Assembly: GCA_022559985.1 (NCBI GenBank)
Contig: JAFJTR010000108.1
Coordinates: 24,917-88,916, forward strand
DNA length: 64,000 bases
From: Parastagonospora avenae f. sp. tritici 18332-5
Taxonomy: Eukaryota; Ascomycota; Dothideomycetes; Pleosporales; Phaeosphaeriaceae
Direction of reading: 5' to 3'
Shown here: piece by piece, positions 34,415-44,637 of the stretch
How the letters are laid out: each line of letters starts with the position of its first letter
How positions within the stretch are numbered: position 1 is the stretch's first letter
Position numbers and translations under genes: made by a program
The notes under the pieces: model-generated
Databases searched by the model: none
Told to the model about the DNA's origin: nothing
What the model saw: only the letters and a program-made list of their open reading frames with translations

Positions 34415-35020
34415 ATGAACATCTGGGACCCATTAAACAGAACGACATACCGAGAGTACGATGGCCCCGTAGTCCCTGATCCTCCTCCAGCACCACCCCA
34501 CTATCCCTTCTCCACGTCCCTCCACAGCATCTTCGAACGAATTGAATGGTCTGCTCGAGACCCTCCCTCCAACATCGAAGTCTTCTCGCTCGATGCCGAA
34601 AACAATCTACAATGGGTCCCACTCTCATCCGACCCCGTTTTGGACAAACCAGCAACAAGCCGTCCCCTGTCGCAGTTAAAGGTGGTTATCGAGCCACTGC
34701 ACACGTGGGAGCACTGAGCGCAGAGCGGGACGAAGCAACTGCGCCCAGTGCCGCTGTCGATTGAAAATCCCGACGGTCGGCATATTTCAGTCAAGCAATA
34801 TGTTCGAGCGGTCCATGAATATGCTGTTCCACGTCGCAAACTCCTCTGCCGATGTTGCGACATTGGGGGCGCGGAAGACATAGCTGAAGAGCGGTTTTAT
34901 TATGAGTGTACGATGGGTGGAAGTAGGGTGGATAGGAGTTTGCGTCCGGGGTTTATGGTGTATTTAATGGAGGATACGGATGAAACTAGTTGGAGGCGCA
35001 TTGGGAGGGGGTGGAGGTGA
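34415..35020 (+). pseudogene. Hypothetical protein interrupted by one in-frame TGA
   Basis: One frame of 202 codons with TGA at 34715-34717 (codon 101). The first half (MNIWDPLNRTTYREYDGPVV, then a Pro-rich stretch and a SIFERIEW segment) ends EPLHTWEH. After the TGA come AQSGTKQLRPVPLSIENPDG and ISVKQYVRAVHEYAVPRR, which reads as one continuous domain. Related Dothideomycete proteins, as I recall them, have a W-E-x-x-W pattern here, so Trp (TGG) is the likely lost residue. An alternative is a 42-nt in-frame intron (GTGGTT...GCGCAG) removing the stop, but its donor is poor. The context TGAGCGCA is identical to that of the TGA in the PAD gene. Function unknown. Confidence 0.6.
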
Positions 35021-35224
35021 GGTATCGGAGGGATGTTGCGTCAGGAACTGAGGCTTTGGATACCGGTGAATGTAGATAAATGAACGCTGTGTTATCTATT
35101 GCGAAGTGGAGGCTGCGCTTCAGATGAAGAGTGGACTTTGGTATCAGCACGAAGGCGTTATACAGCTCTTTTCATCATGTCATTACCTACAAGTAGAGAT
35201 ATCTCAATTGCCTAAGTTGCCTCC

Positions 35225-36037
35225 CTAAGCGTCTGTCAACAGTTTCCTTGTCGCGCTCTCCATCCACAACTTGGTATACCACCTATGCGCGAGCTGGAAA
35301 TTCCACGGCAGCGGTTGGCTATCCTTGCCCTCGGGCGTCGTGTTGACAAAGTTGGACTTGAGATGGAACGTCGCCATCTGCGCCTTATCATCCGTAGAGA
35401 CTTCCATGGAGAACAAGCCATCACTCGGACGATGATCTTTGTTTAGCGGGGAGTCGCCGCATCGTACAATGACCTGGACATCAAATCAGACACGCCATCT
35501 CAGACCAATGAATATTAGCAATCTCACCTTCGAATCATCATGTTCCACGACCTCAAAATGATCCGTAATCTTCGTCCCAACCTTATACTCACTCTTCTCA
35601 AGCTCCTTCACATCCCACAGACTATCCTCCCTGCCCTCCAACGCGCGATACTTCCTCTCAAGATACCTGCGCTGCACCCTATACGCCACGCCCCCCCAGA
35701 CCCCCCGGCAAAAATCCGTCGCGAGCTGCGCCCGATCGACGCCTTCCTGCGTCAAATACTTGTTGGGTAGTTTCGCATACGGTATGGATTTCACGGCGTG
35801 GTCGATGCACACGGGCGGGTTGGAGGCGGGGTTGTGCGCGCGGAAGACTGCGGTGCTATGGTCGGGGGAATTGGTGTCGTAGGGCACGAATTTTGTGCTG
35901 CGCGTGTAGAAGGACATGAACGTGTAGCCTAGGACGGCGTTGGCGCCCAGCCCGCCTGCGATGCCGACGACGACGCCGAGGATGCGCTTGGGGCCGGAGA
36001 TGCGCTTGAAGGTGGGTGGAGGGCTGATTGTGTTCAT
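35225..36037 (-). CDS. Conserved fungal protein with one N-terminal membrane segment
   Basis: Two exons: 36037-35528 and 35473-35225, with a 54-nt GTGAGA...TCCAG intron in phase 0, giving 252 aa. The first in-frame ATG (36037, context AAAATGA) is used. An open stretch upstream of it has no ATG. Residues about 17-43 (KRILGVVVGIAGGLGANAVL) form one hydrophobic helix after a basic leader, so a membrane anchor, perhaps mitochondrial, is likely. The rest is soluble: TDFCRGVWGGVAYRVQRRYL and, in exon 2, FSMEVSTDDKAQMATFHLKS and WNFQLAHRWYTKLW are the best-conserved-looking parts. I do not recognise a named domain. Confidence 0.8.
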
Positions 36038-36499
36038 TTTGGGCGGTGGAGGGGTTTGCAGGTACAGAGAGGGCGAATGGGTGGGGATTGGAGCTATATG
36101 AAGCTCAGGCGAGGCGTCGATGCCGGGCGTGATGTGGTTGTTGACGGTGGCTCGAGACGAGCTGTTGGTGTTGAGAATTGTGAGGTTGGACCCTGACCGA
36201 GGTCGCGGCACGATGGACACGGGAAGCCGGATTTGACTGCGGGCATAACACTGAACCCGTTCTTATAGCCGTGCAAATTGTCACGGTCTCATTAATCAAT
36301 GGATGAAAGAGGATTTGTTGTAGAACCCTTGATCAGGGGTTCTTAGCCACAATCATGGTGTATAGAACTGTGTCGATAATGGAATCAAGTGGGATTTCGG
36401 TCATGCGATCAAGATACACAAGAGCAGCAGATTGACGTGAGAAGATACGTTAGGCACATTGTCTCTTTTGCATCCTCTTGGATCCATTTAGATCCTTAT
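36038..36499. other. Intergenic stretch
   Basis: 462 bp between the 5' end of the one-TM protein gene and the 3' end of BFR2. Both are on the minus strand. No feature recognised. Confidence 0.5.
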
Positions 36500-38028
36500 C
36501 TAACTCCTGAACAACATCAATCCCGCCTCCTCAGCATCTACACCCTCTTCAGCCTCGCTCTCCACATCATGCTCAGCAAGCCCCACCCTTCTTCCAAACA
36601 AACTTCCAAACAGCTCATCCCTCTGCCTCTCCTCCCACACCCCCCTTTCCTCAGGCGCCATGAAATTCTGCAACTTTTCTTGAACAGTATATCGCAATCT
36701 CCTCCCCTTGCTCGCTTTCGTGTCGACGATCTTCTTCGTCTTGGCTTCTCTGGCAACTTGCCAAGGCGCCTGAACAACAAACTCTGCAGCTCCGCCATTC
36801 GCATTGTCGGCGCTGCGTTGCTCGAGGAGTTCCTTGAGCATGAGGCCGTAGAAGTCGGCGTCGTCGTAGATCGCGGGATCGGGCTGAGAGCCTTTGTTTG
36901 ATGCGTTGGACTGGATCGGGGCGCATGATCGCGGGGTCTGCGTGCGGGTGATCAAGTGTGAAGATTGTAGTTGGCTGTCAAGGACCTCTGTGAGAGTCTG
37001 CGTCGCGGAAGCATTGAGACGGTTCTTGTTGTTTGTGACAGTGGTTGCGCGTGTCTTGGTGGACCAGCGCTCCAACACAGCTTTGCGATTGGGAAGTGCA
37101 GACTTTTCAGAGCTGGAAACTGAGCTCCAGATCTCGGCAGATGGCGTCTCGGAGTCGAATACAGTCCGCTTTCGCTTGTGGCCTGTTCGTGCCTCCTCGA
37201 GAGACATGCGCAGGTCGGTCAGGTTGTTGAGCAGTGTAAGCGCTGCGGCTTCTGCGGCCTCAATGGATGATGCTGGTGCAGCCGCATCTTTGTGAGACTC
37301 TGCTGCCATTGAATTTGTTGAGATGAGGGCCTTTTGTAGTCGGATACGAGTGTTGAGGAGAGTGTCGAAAGTCTTTCGTTGAGTTTTGACCGCCTGGCCC
37401 TTCGCGACGTCCGATTGTGCTCCAGCGGCCAGATTAGATGTAAAGGACTTGGTGTCCTGCATCATGCTGCGCACTTCTGACAGCTCAGACTTGCCCATAG
37501 CTGACGCGTTAGGCTTCACTTCGTCGCCAGATTCTTCGTCGGAAGCTTCTGTACCATCTTCATCCTGCTCTGCCTCGTCTTCGCTATCCATCTCCTCGTC
37601 CTCATCCATTTCTTTGTCGAAATCTTCCTCGTCGCTCTCGCCTTCCCCATCAAGCTCCACGCCATTCACACCTTTCACAATACCATCCTCATCATCGTCC
37701 TCACTGTCCTCCTCATCAAAGCCTTTCGCGAATGGGTCGTCGCTGTCGCTATCCTCCAGTTCATTGCGACTGACAGCCTTTCCTTCGTATGAGGGGCCTT
37801 CAGGCAAGTCCACATTCTGCCTCAACTTGCTCTTCCCGACGGCAGCATAATGTTCGCGTCCCGCATTTGGGTCTTCGACGTCTGAGAAGTCATCGTCCGA
37901 GTGCTCATCGGAGCTTGAGCTTGGGGCGGGATCGAGGAGAGACTCTGGATCGAAGTCTGCTTGACAAGTTAGATATCAAGTAGCACGAGAAATGCGACAG
38001 ACATACCTGTAATCTTTGACTTCTTCAT
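36500..38028 (-). CDS. BFR2: Bfr2/AATF ribosome biogenesis protein
   Basis: Two exons: 38028-38007 (22 nt) and 37956-36500, with a 50-nt GTATGT...AGCAG intron, giving 492 aa. The tiny first exon codes MKKSKIT and joins to DFDPESLLDPAPSSSSDEHS, the typical N-terminus. YEGKAVSR is the family signature. Long acidic runs follow (DSDSDDPFAKGFDEEDSED and more, residues 72-150), then the AATF/Che-1 region with VKTQRKTFDTLLNTRIRLQK, and the C-terminal Traube region with DADFYGLMLKELLEQRS and KGRRLRYTVQEKLQNFM. The protein acts in the nucleolus in small-subunit (U3 processome) assembly and is essential in yeast. Start codons of BFR2 and IND1 are 109 bp apart, so they probably share a promoter. Confidence 0.94.
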
Positions 38029-38137
38029 CGTGGGCGCTTTGGTTTGAGTACGAGTTTGCGACAACAGCAGAGTTGAAGACCGAACTTTTGCGCCCCACAA
38101 AAAAGTTCAAGTTGCGTCGGCGCTTCGTTTCGCCGAC
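38029..38137. promoter_or_regulatory. Bidirectional promoter of BFR2 and IND1
   Basis: Only 109 bp separate the two divergent ATGs. Both genes are housekeeping-type (ribosome assembly and complex I assembly), so shared control is plausible. No specific operator is recognised. Confidence 0.6.
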
Positions 38138-39246
38138 ATGCGCGTCAGTCACCTCCGCCGCCAACTCCGCAACCGTCTCTCCAGCCATGCAACCATGTTG
38201 AAGCCACGGCTGTTCTTTACGCTGCGGAGTCTCCAGCATGAGAATCCACTGGTACGCATATCGAATGCGAGCTGAAGTTCCAATGGCTGATTGCTGCATC
38301 TGCAGGGTCTCCCGCGCTCCGGCGCGCCTCCGTCACTACCGCGCATGCAACGAGGCCTACCGCAGAGGAGAAGCATAAAAGACGTGAAGAAAGTGATTGC
38401 TGTTTCGTCAGCCAAAGGTGGTGTGGGCAAGAGTACAATTGCTGGTAGACCACCCACAGCACGTGCTTCTATTTATACTGAGGCGCATAATAGTCAACCT
38501 CGCCCTCAGCTTCGCGCGAAGAGGCTACAAAGCCGGCATCCTCGACACCGACATCTTCGGTCCTTCGATCCCCACTCTCCTGAATCTCTCCGGCGAACCG
38601 AGACTATCTGCCAGTTAGTCGGTCACACAGCCCGCCCTCTCGACTCGTCCTGACAGCTTGGGCAGATAACCAGCTCCTACCTCTCTCCAACTATGGCCTC
38701 AAATCAATGTCCATGGGCTATCTTATACCCGAGTCGTCGCCGGTGGCGTGGCGCGGAATGATGGTCATGAAAGCGCTACAACAGCTGCTGCATGAAGTAG
38801 ACTGGGGGGGTCTAGATGTATTAGTGCTAGACATGCCGCCGGGCACAGGCGATGTCCAGCTCACCATCACGCAACAGCTGATACTGGATGGCGCGATCAT
38901 TGTTTCAACGCCACAAGACCTGTCGCTTAAAGACGCCGTGAAGGGCGTGGAACTATTCCGCAAGGTAGATGTAAATCTGCTAGGTCTAGTCTGCAACATG
39001 GCGGGCTTCAAATGCCCAGGTTGTGGCGATGTACACGAGGTTTTTGGAAACATGGACAAGATAAGGGGTATGTGTAGCAAGTACGACTTGAAGATGCTGG
39101 GTGAGATTCCGCTGCATGGCAGGATATCTGATGACGCGGACAAAGGAAAGCCGACAGTAGTAGCTCAACCAGATGGCGAGCACGCGCAGATCTTCGCGAA
39201 GATAGCTGAAGACGTTGAAGGGATGGTTGGCTTGGAGAGAAGATAG
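38138..39246 (+). CDS. IND1: Mitochondrial Fe-S P-loop ATPase for complex I assembly (Ind1/NUBPL)
   Basis: Four exons: 38138-38251, 38306-38444, 38494-38613 and 38666-39246, giving 317 aa. Introns of 54, 49 and 52 nt all fall inside conserved motifs. The N-terminus (MRVSHLRRQLRNRLSSHA) is Arg-rich without acids, as in a mitochondrial presequence. HENPLGLPRSG leads into the Walker A motif SSAKGGVGKS (residues 72-81), and DTDIFGPSIP and MPPGTGDVQL are the other Mrp/NBP35 nucleotide-binding motifs. The Fe-S ligating CPGC (Cys241 and Cys244) is present. It inserts [4Fe-4S] clusters into NADH:ubiquinone oxidoreductase in the matrix. The joins restore AVNLALSFA and NQLLPLSNYGLKS, so the model is firm. 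A start at the second Met (38189) is possible but would shorten the presequence. Confidence 0.94.
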
Positions 39247-39316
39247 CACCTTCCACGTGAATCGGGATGATTTAGCGAACTACCGTGTGGAGCCAAAACT
39301 TCATGAAATGCGTATT

Positions 39317-41064
39317 TCAGTAGTGCTGCTGCAACTCATGCCACTTACGTGCCAGGTATTCGCGTTCGATATCATAAAAGCTGTACGTGGCACCGGCTCT
39401 AGTTGGCGGGTACTGGTCGTGCGGTGTATAGCCGCGTTCTGATGTTCGAGGAACGAATGCCGAGCCGTGATGGCGCCCTTGGGCCTTTGCAGGTCCAGGC
39501 TCTTTAGAGTGGTGTTCTCGTGGTCGTCTTTTTCTCGTCCAACCTTCTCTGTCTCCACCCTTATGTCCATCTCTGTCTCTACCCTGGTGTCCATCTCTGT
39601 CTCTGTCCTTGTGTCCATCTCTGTCTCTGCTCTTATGTCTATTTCTGTCTCTGTCCTTGTGTCCATCTCTGTCTCTGCTCTTATGTCTATTTTTGTCTCT
39701 GTCCTTGTGTCCATCTCTATCTATATCCCTGTGTCTGTCTCTTTCATGTAATTCCCAAATTGAGAATGATCTGCTACTGGTGCGGCGTAGCGAGGGCTGA
39801 CGTCGAACATAGTCGTGGGAACGATCCTGCGGTCTGTTGATTCGCAGCAGTCAGCATCGAAGAACTAATAAGCACAATCGCTTTTCCGCTGGGTTGGGAC
39901 TAACCTTTCATGAGCGATTACAATTTCTCCTTTCCTGACGGTGATGCGAGAATACCTCGCGACTTCCAAGGTGGTACCCAGTGATATTATCCCCAGTGTT
40001 CGTCTCTTCACACGAACGTATCGTCCTCCATTCATCGAAACATCTTGCAACCAGATTACGAGTCGAGAACGTTCTTCGGCTCCTTTAGTGCTGCAATTGA
40101 GGATCGCAAGCACCCCCCCATTTCCTTGAGGTATAACAGGTAGGGCGAGATGGAGCCCTTTATTGTTGATCATAGTAGGCGTGCGGACACCTTCCAGATA
40201 GCCCGGTATCAGAGGAGCACTGGCCTCGACGACGTTGCGTGAACCTTTGAAAGAGGCTGGAGAGGGGGCCAACAAGCTGAAATTCCGCTGCATAGTTGTG
40301 AGCTTTGGTGGAATTTGCTCTTTGTTTATTTTCCATGCAAAAATGCTTTGGTCATCGGATGTCTCCAATATTTTCTGTTGCAGCCGTTTAAAGGCTCCAG
40401 CTTCTCGTTCTCCGTACAGGAGAGACATCTGAATATCGAAGATCCCGAGCAAACAGTACGCTATGTCTTCAGGCTTCGTTGTATCCCGGTCTGCTGCCCA
40501 TGAGAATCGCATCGCGACGCTGGCGTGTTCGAGACCTTTTCCGAGCAGGTACCCTGAAGGTATACCGGTGATTTGCGATATGGGATAGACAAGTTGAGTC
40601 TTGGATCCAATCTTAGTCCAATCGGCCGCGAGGAAAATGATTTTGCACGGAGCCAATAGCTCTTGTAATGTCCAGCCTCGTGTGAACCACCTGCTGACGG
40701 AAAATGAAGACCCGGCCTCGAAAGGGTCCACGTTCGACGAAACGTCTGCTAGATAAGCGAAACAAATTTCGGCATTCTTGTACCAGTGGTACATAGAGTT
40801 GATTGCCTCGCTGAGCTCGACGTTGTTCGTCTTGTCGATACAGCAAGTATCTATCCAAATATAGTCGTAGCCTCTCCTTGAAGCAAGTCGGCAGCCGTGA
40901 TAAAATTTTGCCCAACCTACTTCCTTACCGGGTCGAATACCTGATGTTACATCCTGATACGTGATCTCGTAGTCGCTCCAAGTGTGTGACAAAATGGCAT
41001 ACGGTGGCGCTCTGGTCGATTCATACTGCTCTAGGGCTTGCGTTCTGGTGTTGATCAGGCGCAT
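39317..41064 (-). CDS. HET-domain protein with Arg/Asp repeat tail
   Basis: Two exons: 41064-39905 and 39833-39317, giving 558 aa. The first exon is a full HET domain (PF06985): PYAILSHTW, DYIWIDTCCIDK, MYHWYKNAEICFAYLADV and RGWTLQELLAP. HET proteins trigger programmed cell death after non-self fusion. Reading on without splicing would stop 13 codons later. A 71-nt intron with GTTAGT, CTGAC and CAACAG ends joins in phase to a second exon of 171 codons. That exon codes about eight 8-residue repeats of type RDRDGHKD / RDRNRHKS, then a basic stretch and a C-terminal segment (TYSFYDIEREYLARKWHELQ). The repeats are coded by a 24-bp minisatellite. The tail resembles RD/RS low-complexity regions of RNA-binding proteins. 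No STAND or NACHT domain is fused. Confidence 0.85.
39543..39734 (-). repeat. 24-bp coding minisatellite, about 8 units
   Basis: Imperfect 24-bp units on the minus strand, alternating mainly between two types (coding RDRDGHKD and RDRNRHKS), inside the last exon of the HET gene. The unit length is a multiple of three, so changes in copy number keep the frame open. Confidence 0.85.
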
Positions 41065-41965
41065 CGCTGGGCGGCGCGTTGCAGTGAATGTGTTTTTCCA
41101 ACACTTCTTTACACCTCTTATCCCGTCGGTTCAAGTGAGAAGGAGATTTGAAGGCAGTGAAGGCTGAACAAGTTGCCTGATAACTGAAGCCCACCGGTGA
41201 AGACGGTCATGCAGAGCTTGGTCAGCCCATCCTCGGTTCACCAACGCCACCACCCGGAAGTTCCCAGGGCTGTGAGATATGCAGTTACTTCGCATGTCAT
41301 TGAAGACGAATAGACGACTGTCTATATCTCAAATCTCGTCTGAAACGGAGAAAGACCACCTGTAAAATCGGAAAGCATGCGTGTTTGCCTCACGGTCGGC
41401 GCCATACTTAAGACGGACATTGATGTTCAACGGAAGACGATGGCATTGATTCTGTGTTTCGGAAACGCTGGTTGCGAAGACCGTGAAGCGGTGGTGGGGT
41501 AACATCACGTGCACAAATGGCCACCCTGTACGCGCCTGCCCAGGTGGTGCTACTACGACCTTCTTCTATCACAACGGGCGACTTAAGCCCCGCGAAGCAT
41601 CTCGTCCCAACTACCGGTGAACCTTTCTGCACATCTCCGCATCTGACAATGGACACCGCTGCGCTTGCGCAGCTTACCCCTCGGCGCCGTCATCAAGAAA
41701 CCTGGTCGGCAGTTGCAGATGCCCTTGCACCGGTTAATCCTGTGCCAGCCACAACCCAGTGACCGGCTATCGATCAACAACTCAACAACAGCCGGGCAAA
41801 TAACATGGCCGATGTACGAGACGTAGATTTTCCTGCAAGGATTGACGCAAGCATATATTGCTGATGTTTGTACCCTTTCACTTTACTAAAACTTGACCTA
41901 ATACCATTGTTCGTTGGATTCGTTTGTACGCACACGTGTTCTTGCAGCTTGACTTCTATATCGTC
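41065..41965. other. Divergent promoter region, HET / MFS
   Basis: 901 bp between the start codons of the minus-strand HET gene and the plus-strand MFS gene. ORFs of 60-82 codons are unsupported. The sequence just before the MFS gene is T- and C-rich. Confidence 0.5.
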
Positions 41966-43641
41966 ATGGCGGAGAAAGAACCACAAGGCGTCCAGCATGG
42001 CGTCGCCCCCCTACAACCCCAGAACAATCATTATGGAGAAGACTCAGATGTCGTCCTTCTAGACACTGGAGCAGCACACTTGGAGAATGGTCAGATTGGC
42101 GATCTAAAGCTTGCAAAAGACGGCCATACTGTGCTTATTCCGCAGCCAACATCGGATCCGAACGACCCGCTGAATTGGTCGTGGCGGCGAAAGCATCTCA
42201 TGTTGGCAATTGTGTCTATCACGGCTTTTCTTGGCGATTATGGGAGCGGAGCTGGTATACCACTCATCGTACTCCAGGGCGAGGAATGGGGACTCTCGCC
42301 TGCCAAAGTCAACGAAGCAGGCAATCTCAATGTGTTAATGCTGGGTATCGGCGGTATCTTCTGGATTGTCATGGCGTCGTTTTGGGGTCGCGCGCCGGTC
42401 ATGTTCTGGTCCACTGTATCTGGCGCCTTGTTTACCCTGGCATGCGCTGTCACTACGAGTTTTGACGTCTTCTACGGTATGCGTGCTATGATGGGCTTCA
42501 CACTCACTGCATATCAAGTCGTGGGGCTAGCTTGTGTCAAGGATATGTTTTACTTCCACGAGCACGCTCGAAAGATCGGAATCTGGGTCGCAATATTCAT
42601 TCTATCGCCGTACCTGGGTCCATTCCTCGCCAACTTCATTATTGCGGGTACTGGCGACTGGCGCGCTGTATTCTGGCTCGTCTTTGCAACATGCGTTGCG
42701 GACCTGGTTCTCATTTTGCTCATATGTGACGAGACATACTATGAGCGGTCCATCCCTATCGACCAGCAGCCTGAAAGGCCTCAAACCTTGCTGGGGCGGC
42801 TATTGAGAGTTGTCGGGATCTGGCAGGTCCAGCATCATACAGGTTATTTCAAGACAGCTGCGCATGCCTGCCAGCGTCTGCTCTCGTCCTTCCTAAAACC
42901 TATAATAATCCCGGCTATGTTTTATTAGTATGGGACACTAGCGCTGCGTTCTAGCTCCCTGCTAACACCAAGCAGTTGTATGAGCTTCATGTGGTCCGTC
43001 GGCATCAACATTACATCTACGATCCTCCTCGAGACGCCTGTCGCAGCTGGTGGGTATGGATTCGGACCAAAGTCTATTGGCTTTCTCTACTTCACACCAC
43101 TAGTTGCTGTTGGGCTTGGCGAATCATTTGGCCATTTCTTCAATGATGCAGTTACGAGAAGATACGTCGCCAAACACAATGGTGTCTTCAAGCCAGAGGC
43201 TCGCCTTGTTACGTCCTACATTGCTGCGGCCTTTATGATTCCTGGTCTCATTATCGTCGGCCAGACTCTGGAAAAGCATCTCCACTATGCAGGGATTGTA
43301 ATGGGCTGGGGTATGTACGTGTTCGGAGTAATGCTTGCTACGGTCGCAATAACAGCATATGCACTCGACTCATACGGATCGGCTAGCTCGGAGGTTTCTG
43401 GTTTGCTAAATTTCGCAAGAGGTACGTCAACATCGCGCAGGAGCATCCACTGATCTGCTAACCCCCACAAGTCATTGGTGGTTTCTCCGTGGGCTACTTC
43501 CAACAGCCGTGGGGCGCAAAAAGCGGTTATGGTCTCTCATTCGGCATTCAAGCTGTTGTCGTTGCGCTAGCTGTGTCCATCATCCTCATGCTTCAGCTTT
43601 TTGGAGGGAGACTGAGGGCAAAAGGTGGACCTGTCGTATAA
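41966..43641 (+). CDS. MFS transporter, Hol1/DHA1-type
   Basis: Three exons: 41966-42927, 42976-43421 and 43472-43641, giving 525 aa. Introns of 48 nt (CTAAC branch) and 50 nt. A long N-terminal tail leads to DPLNWSWRRKHLMLAIVSI, the DPxNWS entry to helix 1 common in fungal drug:H+ antiporters. About twelve hydrophobic helices follow, with a central loop around residues 255-300 and WGRAPVMFW as the loop 2-3 motif. The first join makes PAMFYYCMSFMWSVGINIT and the second makes NFARVIGGFSVGYFQQPWG, both typical. A plasma-membrane exporter or importer of small molecules. The substrate cannot be read. It is followed on the same strand by a flavin monooxygenase gene, so a shared detoxification or catabolic role is possible. 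Confidence 0.9.
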
Positions 43642-44637
43642 GAAAGTGGTGACACACATCGATGACTTTAAACTAGGTCATGACTGGGTAATGGTACAGC
43701 GTTGAATGCAACACAAGGCCTTGGCAATAACGCTTGAAGGCACATGAATTGTCTCGCTGATATTCACCACGTTTCCAGATTAGGAGATGCCGCAACGAGT
43801 CTTGTACTGCAGTGCTACCGCTCAAGACAATGTAACACACAATGGCCAAAGAAATTTTCCCGATCTGATGATAGTGCGTACGAGCATTTTGATAGGTTAG
43901 TAGATGTCGACAGTACCATACTCGGATTATAAATCAGTGATGCAGTCCCGGACGAAAGTTTGTACGAACAATCTCGACAGGTCTGAAGATTTCCATGTGC
44001 CAGATTTGATTACAAACCATTGATGCAGAACATTGTTTGATGGTCATAGGGTGCCGCATCCGTGGGTGCTCAGCCGAGGTGTTGCTCGTTCAAAACCCCG
44101 CAAGACGCCCCGCCTAAAACATGCACAAGTGCAACGAATGCTCCATCACTAAGCTTCCAGAGCACCATGATTGGGCGGACAGTAAAGTGCTATCCCATTG
44201 TGAGCCTGCGAAAGCTCCAGTGTGAGATCATGTCAAGCCCGCTGAGTCGCACTTGCTTGCGCGAACCGATATGCTATGATGCAGCGCAAGACAGCTTGAA
44301 ATACTTCGTTACGCCCGCAGTCTGTGATGCATTGCACTGGAGTCCGCTTTTCCCTGGTGTGACAGCAATCTTCATTACAAACTGTTTGATCAAACTTGAG
44401 TGACTTGTTCTAGTCAGGCTGACTTTCACTGGCGTACTACTCGCCTCTTCGAGTCATTCATAAGCCCACGCGTCTGATATCACTCTTCAGTTGGAGGAGC
44501 TGCATCCTGACTTTTGGTCGTTCGAACAATCGCTTCTGCATCAAATACTTGGGAAAAGTCATACACTAGCCCTATTTCACGACAATTCGAGAGCAGACCT
44601 ACCTCCAAACTAGAGAGAGTCAGACAGTTGAAGCATA
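43642..44637. other. Intergenic stretch upstream of the monooxygenase
   Basis: About 1 kb. Contains the MFS terminator region and the monooxygenase promoter. No ORF with a motif. Confidence 0.5.

Noticed and set aside
34682..34723. 42-nt intron GTGGTT...GCGCAG removing the TGA of the 34.4-kb gene
   Set aside because: Kept only as an alternative: the donor is poor, the length is below most introns here, and the peptide it removes looks coding.
36038..36220. N-terminal extension of the one-TM protein
   Set aside because: The frame is open but has no ATG. The first ATG at 36037 has good context and precedes the basic leader and membrane helix.
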